The notes under the pieces are model-generated. The model ran no database searches. It had not been told where the DNA came from and worked only from the letters and a program-made list of their open reading frames with translations. The position numbers were made by a program, and so were the translations under genes. Shown here one piece after another: positions 58,985-64,000 of a stretch of DNA of 64,000 bases (position 1 is the first letter of the stretch; the number at the start of each line of letters is the position of its first letter). This stretch comes from Psilocybe azurescens (taxonomy: Eukaryota; Basidiomycota; Agaricomycetes; Agaricales; Agrocybaceae): contig JAJIRX010000492.1 in NCBI GenBank assembly GCA_023853785.1, positions 62,001 to 126,000 of the forward strand, written 5' to 3'.

Positions 58985-59160
58985 ATGCCTGGAGGACCTG
59001 TCGCCGCTGGAAGCCATGCTGTTGGGGGCTCTGCTACCAACAAGAGCAAATTTTCTGGAATCGCCATGATCAGTAAGCCTTAGCCTTTTTAGACTTTCCT
59101 TGAATACAGAACTAACCAATTTTTTTTTTTTTTTAGTTTTCAGTGCCTTCGGTGGTGTCC
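58985..59160 (+). pseudogene. 5' remnant of an MFS sugar (hexose) transporter
   Basis: Exon 1 (58985-59072) reads MPGGPVAAGSHAVGGS then KSKFSGIAM. A 64-bp intron with a poly-T acceptor (59073-59136) follows. Exon 2 begins IFSAFGG. This is the typical start of agaricomycete hexose transporters, which continue with GILFGYDTG. Here the sequence departs after the second Gly at about 59155 and reads unrelated residues to a stop at 59285. No other transporter exons are in the window, so only the first 40 or so codons survive. Confidence 0.7.
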
Positions 59161-60167
59161 CCCTAACCAACGTCAATTTCGAATTTGTTCTGGTTTGTCG
59201 ACGAAACATTTACAACGCGGTTCATGGCATAATCGTTTGGGTCAATGAATCTCCCCAAAGTGGCTTGCCGTGGAACCCGTTATGATTATGCCCTAATATC
59301 CCACAGTTGTGCAGCAAAGTCGGCCGTCGCAGTGTGACAGGCCATTCAGAGTCAGACCCCTCTAGAATCTATTTGTGGGTTTTTTCTATGGGTTTCCGCG
59401 AATTGATTGGCCAAAATAGGCGAGATTTCAAGTTGGGGCGAAGAAGATGCGGAGACTGAATGACACACTTCGTCGTTAGCTATCTGGGGGCTTTAACATT
59501 TATATTCATGTCTTGATATCTGACGGAAATCATCGCTGTAGCCACTACAGTATGCGCGCTTTGTACGTCTATTACAATACGGATAGAGCAACAAGATAAA
59601 CATATTCTCTTCCGGCAAATCTTTTCAACCACTGACCAAATTCACGATATCCTCCACTCATTCTCCTCCACTAAAAAAATCCACGGCAATCGGGGAGATC
59701 GTGTCATCGTAATCTATGTGTAGCGTCGGTGATGTGCTCCAAAGAACAAAAGAACATGGAAATCCAATCACGTGCAGAAAACACAGGCCTTTCTCAAACC
59801 AAGTTCTGTGCTTCAAAAGCTAAAGCTAAAGGATGATCAACAACATATCAGCCATCAGCTTATCCTTATCATTCTTGTCACTGCAATAGCAACTGTTGGA
59901 TACTTTTGTGATCGAGAAAAGACTGATTCCGAGAAACCCACTATATCGAATCGAACCCCAGACCTGTCGCAGCAGCCGTTAACTCATCAGGACGCTCGTG
60001 ATTTCTGGTGGGACCTCATTGGTGCGAATGTGAGGCCGATCTGCCTTTTGAAATGATACTTATGCCGCTGCTTTTAGATTGACTTCATAGAGAATGATCA
60101 GCTCTCGTCTCATGTATCTATGCGGTATAAAACTTGTACACATTAAAGGGCTTTCGAGCGTATCATA
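59161..60167. other. Intergenic stretch
   Basis: A plus frame at 59772-60056 has one hydrophobic segment (LILIILVTAIATVGYF) and no recognised motif. Nothing else supportable. Confidence 0.4.
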
Positions 60168-60981
60168 ATGCGGCTAGACAAGTACAACTCTGGAGGAGTA
60201 TTAACTCCGTTTAATTTGGCCAGGGGTATACAAACGAGATCGTTACGAGATTTGGTAGACAACTATGTCAGAGGTAAGTGTTGCATCATGATCACCCCAC
60301 TGACCCTAAATCTATTCTGGCAATGGAACCTGTAGAAGAGAATGATCTTTCCTCGTCTAAGCCTCCCATCATCAAAGCTATGGTGTTTGGGCTACGCTTA
60401 CCTTATTGATCTGGATAGACGACGTGATTCAGAATATCTCCTAGATATTGGTTGTGCGCAAGAGATGGGGTGTATGCGTAATTAATCTATCATCGACCCC
60501 GTTGCGAAAGCGTGGATCGAGGAGAACTACGGTGAGCTCGGATTCATGAAACTATAATTTGATAGACATCGCTACCACATTTAATTAAGGCTTCTTGAAA
60601 ACGAACGACAAAGTCTCCAATATCCGCGTCATCACTGATAACGTTCGCTTAGAATCCATGGCCGAAAGCGGTCCCTATCTCAACCCTTTTGCAGTTCAAA
60701 ACAACCTGCGATTCATGCGCGGACGCCTCCATATGGTACCAGTTCTCGTATACACGGGTCGCAGCATCCGATCAATGGCGTTTGTCTCGGGGTTTGTGGC
60801 AGCTGACTTGACGTCAGACCAAAGAGTGTGCTTGCAGTATATCTCAAATCTCGTTGCTGAAATCAAAGATGTTAGCGGATGGCAGGGGTTTGATAGGGTT
60901 ATCCATCCTGGATATCATGTCAAACCTTGCATATACACCTCATCACACACCGGAATCAGGACGAGGGAACGTCTCGCTTGA
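60168..60981 (+). pseudogene. Unrecognised multi-exon gene, probably decayed
   Basis: A possible exon 1 (60168-60273) starts MRLDKYNSGGVLTPFNLAR and ends at a GTAAGT donor. A second piece (about 60337-60420) reads EENDLSSSKPPIIKAMVFG, then needs a frame change to reach YAYLIDLDRRRDSEYLLDIG. VAKAWIEENYGELGF follows near 60510. A last exon from about 60591 (TTAATTAAG acceptor) reads FLKTNDKVSNIRVITDN, ESGPYLNPFAVQNNLRFM and VPVLVYTGRSIRSMAF, and ends at 60981. The coding character is good but I do not recognise the family. Frame changes and stops suggest a pseudogene. Confidence 0.45.
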
Positions 60982-61839
60982 AAAGAGAACAACTGATGGG
61001 TACAATCTTCTTGCGATTGAAACTGTAGCGAGCCGAGGCCTTAAGACGATAGCTATGCCTGCCACGTCAGGTGTAGAAACATACTCATAGTGTGTAACTT
61101 TTATTTATACCCGAGAATCGGAGAAGTAAAGAACTAGAAAATACATGGCGAATATGTCCTAAATACGTCGGATATTCGATTCAAAGCCACTGTGCACAGC
61201 CGTTGATACGATCTAAAATATTAATCTAATCGATGCTCGGGCAGCTTGGCCCAGAACCCATTAAACTTCGTGGTACGAATGTAGATCTCCTTGCCTCAAT
61301 CCACGCTTTCTACCGTACACCTCTTAAAAGGGCACGCAGACAGGAAGTTTATTTGGATAGAGAAGGCCGGATATACAAAGCTGCTGATAAACTGGAATGG
61401 CATTTCCGAGGAAGGTATCAAGACTTTGCTGGCTGTTCTGCGGGTAGGAATCAAGCCAATCAACGAGAACACAAAATCCTGCAAAGAAACACTTATCAGA
61501 GTATCGTAGACACGAAAGTGGAATAAAATCATATCTTACATCAACTCCGGCCTTAAGGGAACGGAGGACAGCAGCGATAGGAGCGGTGAACACAAATTGA
61601 GCGAAAATGGAATGTTTGCTGATCATGGTCGACTACTAAAACGAACTATGGTGATCGGGATAGCATTAGAGAAATTCAGTGGAAAGCTTAAATATCAGAG
61701 AAACTCTTACCCCGGTCAAGGCGTTGACAACGGCCCCAGCTGCATCGTCGGTAGAAGACGGCGTCGCTTCTATCACCGCAACATCAATAGCGATTGAAAA
61801 AGGAGAGACAGACGATAAAATGAAGTCATCTACCTCAGA
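60982..61839. other. Stretch without a secure gene
   Basis: The plus frame 61233-61526 and the minus frame 61626-61324 overlap, and neither has a known motif. The minus frame (FVFTAPIAAVLRSLKAGVDV) may be part of the neighbouring decayed element. Confidence 0.35.
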
Positions 61840-62961
61840 GGCAGCCACGGGAGCATGTAAAGTGGGAACGGGGCCCACAGAATGAACAGAGGTGCTGGTC
61901 GGGATGTTCGCGGGTGCATTGTTCCTCGCCCCTGAGGTTGAATTGCACGCAGATTGTGGCTGACAAAGATGCGCTGGTGAGTTTGCGGTCTCCGAACTTG
62001 CAGAACACTGGTTTGCACTTCTCCGTCTTTTCGAACTTGCAGACTTCGTATCTGTGTCCAGACCTTGCGCAGATAAGGCAAATGGGGATGCTGGAACGGC
62101 TTTCCCCACTTCCCTGACAGAAAACGATTGGGAGGACTGGGAGGATCTAACCGTCCTCCCGAAGAAAAAGGGGTGCTAGAAGGGGAGGATGACACAGGGT
62201 GAGAATATGGCTCGAACCGATGCTGAGATTGAGAAGAACAAAACGCCATCTCCAACGCCGTCTGGTAACCCGCAATCTTAACCTGCAACGCCCGACTCTC
62301 ACCTCCTCTGCCACCTTTGCTTTTATTGCCTCGAACTTGCGACCCCAAACCGCCTGGTCGAAGCGGAATGGGTTGGTGTGATATTCCTGGCGATATTGGA
62401 TATCGAAGCGCAGGATGTCCGGAAAGTTGAGGCGGATATCACAGTGATTATGCCAGTGGGAATAAAGGGCGGGCGAAGACGAAGCTTTGAATCTTAATGA
62501 ACTTGAGATAGCTAACCCAGGCTTCCTGCCAATCGATGGAGTCCATTCGGCGATCGTCTGGGAAGAGGGATAGGTTTATAACACGAGACGCCACACTCAG
62601 GGCGACCGCCTTTTCACGAGGGATGGAAGTGTATGTGAGGTCGCGGATTGAGCCAAGAACAGAGCGAGCGTAAGTAGATTTTGAGCTCAACCAGACGACG
62701 AATGTCAGGGTGAACGCCGAACGCGAGCAATGTATTCACATTCACACAATCGACCTCCTTGTCCTCGTGGAATAGAGGCCCATGCCACGCCGATGAGGTA
62801 GCCTGCGCCACACCAACGCCTCGCATCACCTCAGCGATGTGAAGCCGTTCGGCCTCAGACATCTCCGCATACGCCACAAGGAACTGGTTGGCGGACGTTG
62901 GAGTAGGCCAATCTGGCCTATGCTGGCAGATCGTGTCTGGGATGCTCGGAAGGCTCGTCAA
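61840..62961 (-). pseudogene. gag-like zinc-finger protein of a retroelement, frameshifted
   Basis: On minus, pieces lie in order in changing frames. 62961-62640 has TPTSANQFLVAYAEMSEAER and DIRRLVELKIYLRS. 62620-62470 has REKAVALSVASRVINLSLFP and DWQEAWVSYLKFIKI. 62450-62330 has NFPDILRFDIQYRQEYHTNP and WGRKFEAIKAKV. 62080-61850 has a Cys/His-rich tail with ICARSGHRYEVCKF, ICVQFNLRGEEQCTREH and HLCSFCG. I recognise this architecture as a gag-like protein family common in agaricomycete genomes and associated with retroelements. At least two frameshifts break it. The upstream part (to about 63240) may also belong. No polymerase was seen beside it. Confidence 0.6.
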
Positions 62962-63838
62962 GCGGCCGCGCAGTATGGCGTTGCGGGCAAAGGTCTAATA
63001 TATATAATGTTGGTCTGACTACGAAAGCGTGCTAGCACACAAACCGTGCACAGCCGCTAATGAGATGCACTACACTATCTAATCCACGAGCCGGTGATGC
63101 CTCGCCGTGATTCTCGTCCGAGGAGTTATTGCCTGAAGAAGGACCAGCTTTGATGGGATCAATACCAAGTTGTTGGCATAATGTTGGCTGATGTTGGTCG
63201 AATATGATTACCGAGCTGGAGATTAGCGTAGGAAACAATCATATTGGGGTGAAGAGTGTTGCCGGTGGTGCTGGCAGGACGAAGACACCATAGTAAAGGA
63301 GCGACGACGTCGAAAGAATGATTATGCAACGCGTTTCGAAGAAATACAAAAATATGCCTACTTGTACTCCTCATATTTATATGGAGGATAAATCAGAACG
63401 TCGTGCTTGTTCGACAACCTTGACAGATTTAGCAGGTCCACCAACAAGCTATGTATAGAACTGAAACCGTATGTGCTATCCCGTACACATTGCCTCTATA
63501 CCACAATAATCTATATACCGCTAGTACTCCTCTACCCTAATGCTTATTTGCGAGAAAACCACTCTGTGACCAACTTTGAAGACTCAAGAGCTCTAGATCC
63601 CAGCCTCTACGAAACGCCAGACAGTTCATTTCTGGCCAGCCGACGGCATTTCGAGTCGGACCTATTGGCAAGTTTAGATAATCAGTTGATTTAAGCGTCA
63701 TCTCTATATCAGTCAGGCATTCCTTCTTCTTTCGTCCTTCTTCCACTCGACTTTACATTCTCTACTTCTGACCTGGTGTCATTTTTCCTCGACAATCTAT
63801 AGTCGCTAATCTATTGAGCTGCTGGACACCTTTGAAAA
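62962..63838. other. Stretch without a secure gene
   Basis: A minus frame at 63238-63032 may be the N-terminus of the gag-like gene. The plus frame 63407-63694 (ends LASLDNQLI) has no recognised motif. Confidence 0.35.
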
Positions 63839-64000
63839 ATGGAAAATTCTGTCGAAACGCCCAACAATCTTCGAATACCTTTCCTAGGGTTCATGGCGAG
63901 TGCCATGTAAGATGTTTCATCCGTCTTGAATTCGTCCATACCTCATCCATGTTCTCTGACTATGATGTAGACTGTTTGGAGTCACGATTCTGCAGAGTTA
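63839..64000 (+). CDS. DUF6534-like seven-helix membrane protein, copy 3, 5' end only
   Basis: Exon 1 (63839-63906) reads MENSVETPNNLRIPFLGFMA. An intron of 64 bp (63907-63970) follows. Exon 2 begins ILFGVTILQS and runs off the window. The first-helix motif (FLGFMASAI-LFGVTILQ) and the phase and position of intron 1 match copies 1 and 2, so this is a third member, here on plus. Confidence 0.7.

Overview
The window is fungal and most likely from an agaricomycete (mushroom-forming basidiomycete). The evidence is many short GT-AG introns of about 50-75 bp and families typical of that class: FunK1-type protein kinases, NACHT P-loop NTPases with the N-terminal 'NGGTF' motif, serpentine DUF6534-like membrane proteins, a BTB/POZ protein, and Harbinger, pogo-like and copia transposons. 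All family assignments come from motif recognition by eye. Exon borders are hand-placed.

Layout. (1) 1-6.7 kb: the 3' end of a Ty1/copia element with its right LTR, then a decayed FunK1 kinase gene on the minus strand. Two DNA transposons cut this gene, and their target-site duplications can still be read. (2) 7.7-14.5 kb: a large multi-exon minus-strand gene resembling the Byr4/Bfa1 subunit of the septation/mitotic-exit GAP. (3) 17.3-24.98 kb: a nest of terminal-inverted-repeat transposons, with a pogo-like outer element, nested elements, a MITE and a decayed Harbinger. (4) 24.9-37.8 kb: two further truncated copies of the Byr4-like gene, two short NACHT genes, a 105-bp in-frame tandem repeat and a FunK1 fragment. 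These form a segmental duplication of a [NACHT - leader repeat - Byr4-like - Byr4 upstream region] unit. (5) 37.8-43.1 kb: gene-poor sequence with old, diverged repeats. (6) 43.2-48.8 kb: one apparently intact FunK1 kinase and two decayed copies, one of them split by a solo copia LTR. (7) 49.7-53.4 kb: a BTB gene and an acyltransferase-3-like membrane gene with a probable frameshift. (8) 54-64 kb: two tandem DUF6534-like seven-helix genes, a third starting at the right edge, and between them a sugar-transporter 5' remnant, an unrecognised decayed gene and a decayed gag-like zinc-finger gene.

The region looks like a fast-evolving accessory locus: a cell-cycle regulator was copied with an NLR-like gene and eroded by transposons, inside a FunK1 kinase cluster. 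I see no convincing multi-gene pathway. The most informative signals are structural: precise insertion footprints, segmental copies and chimeric reading frames.
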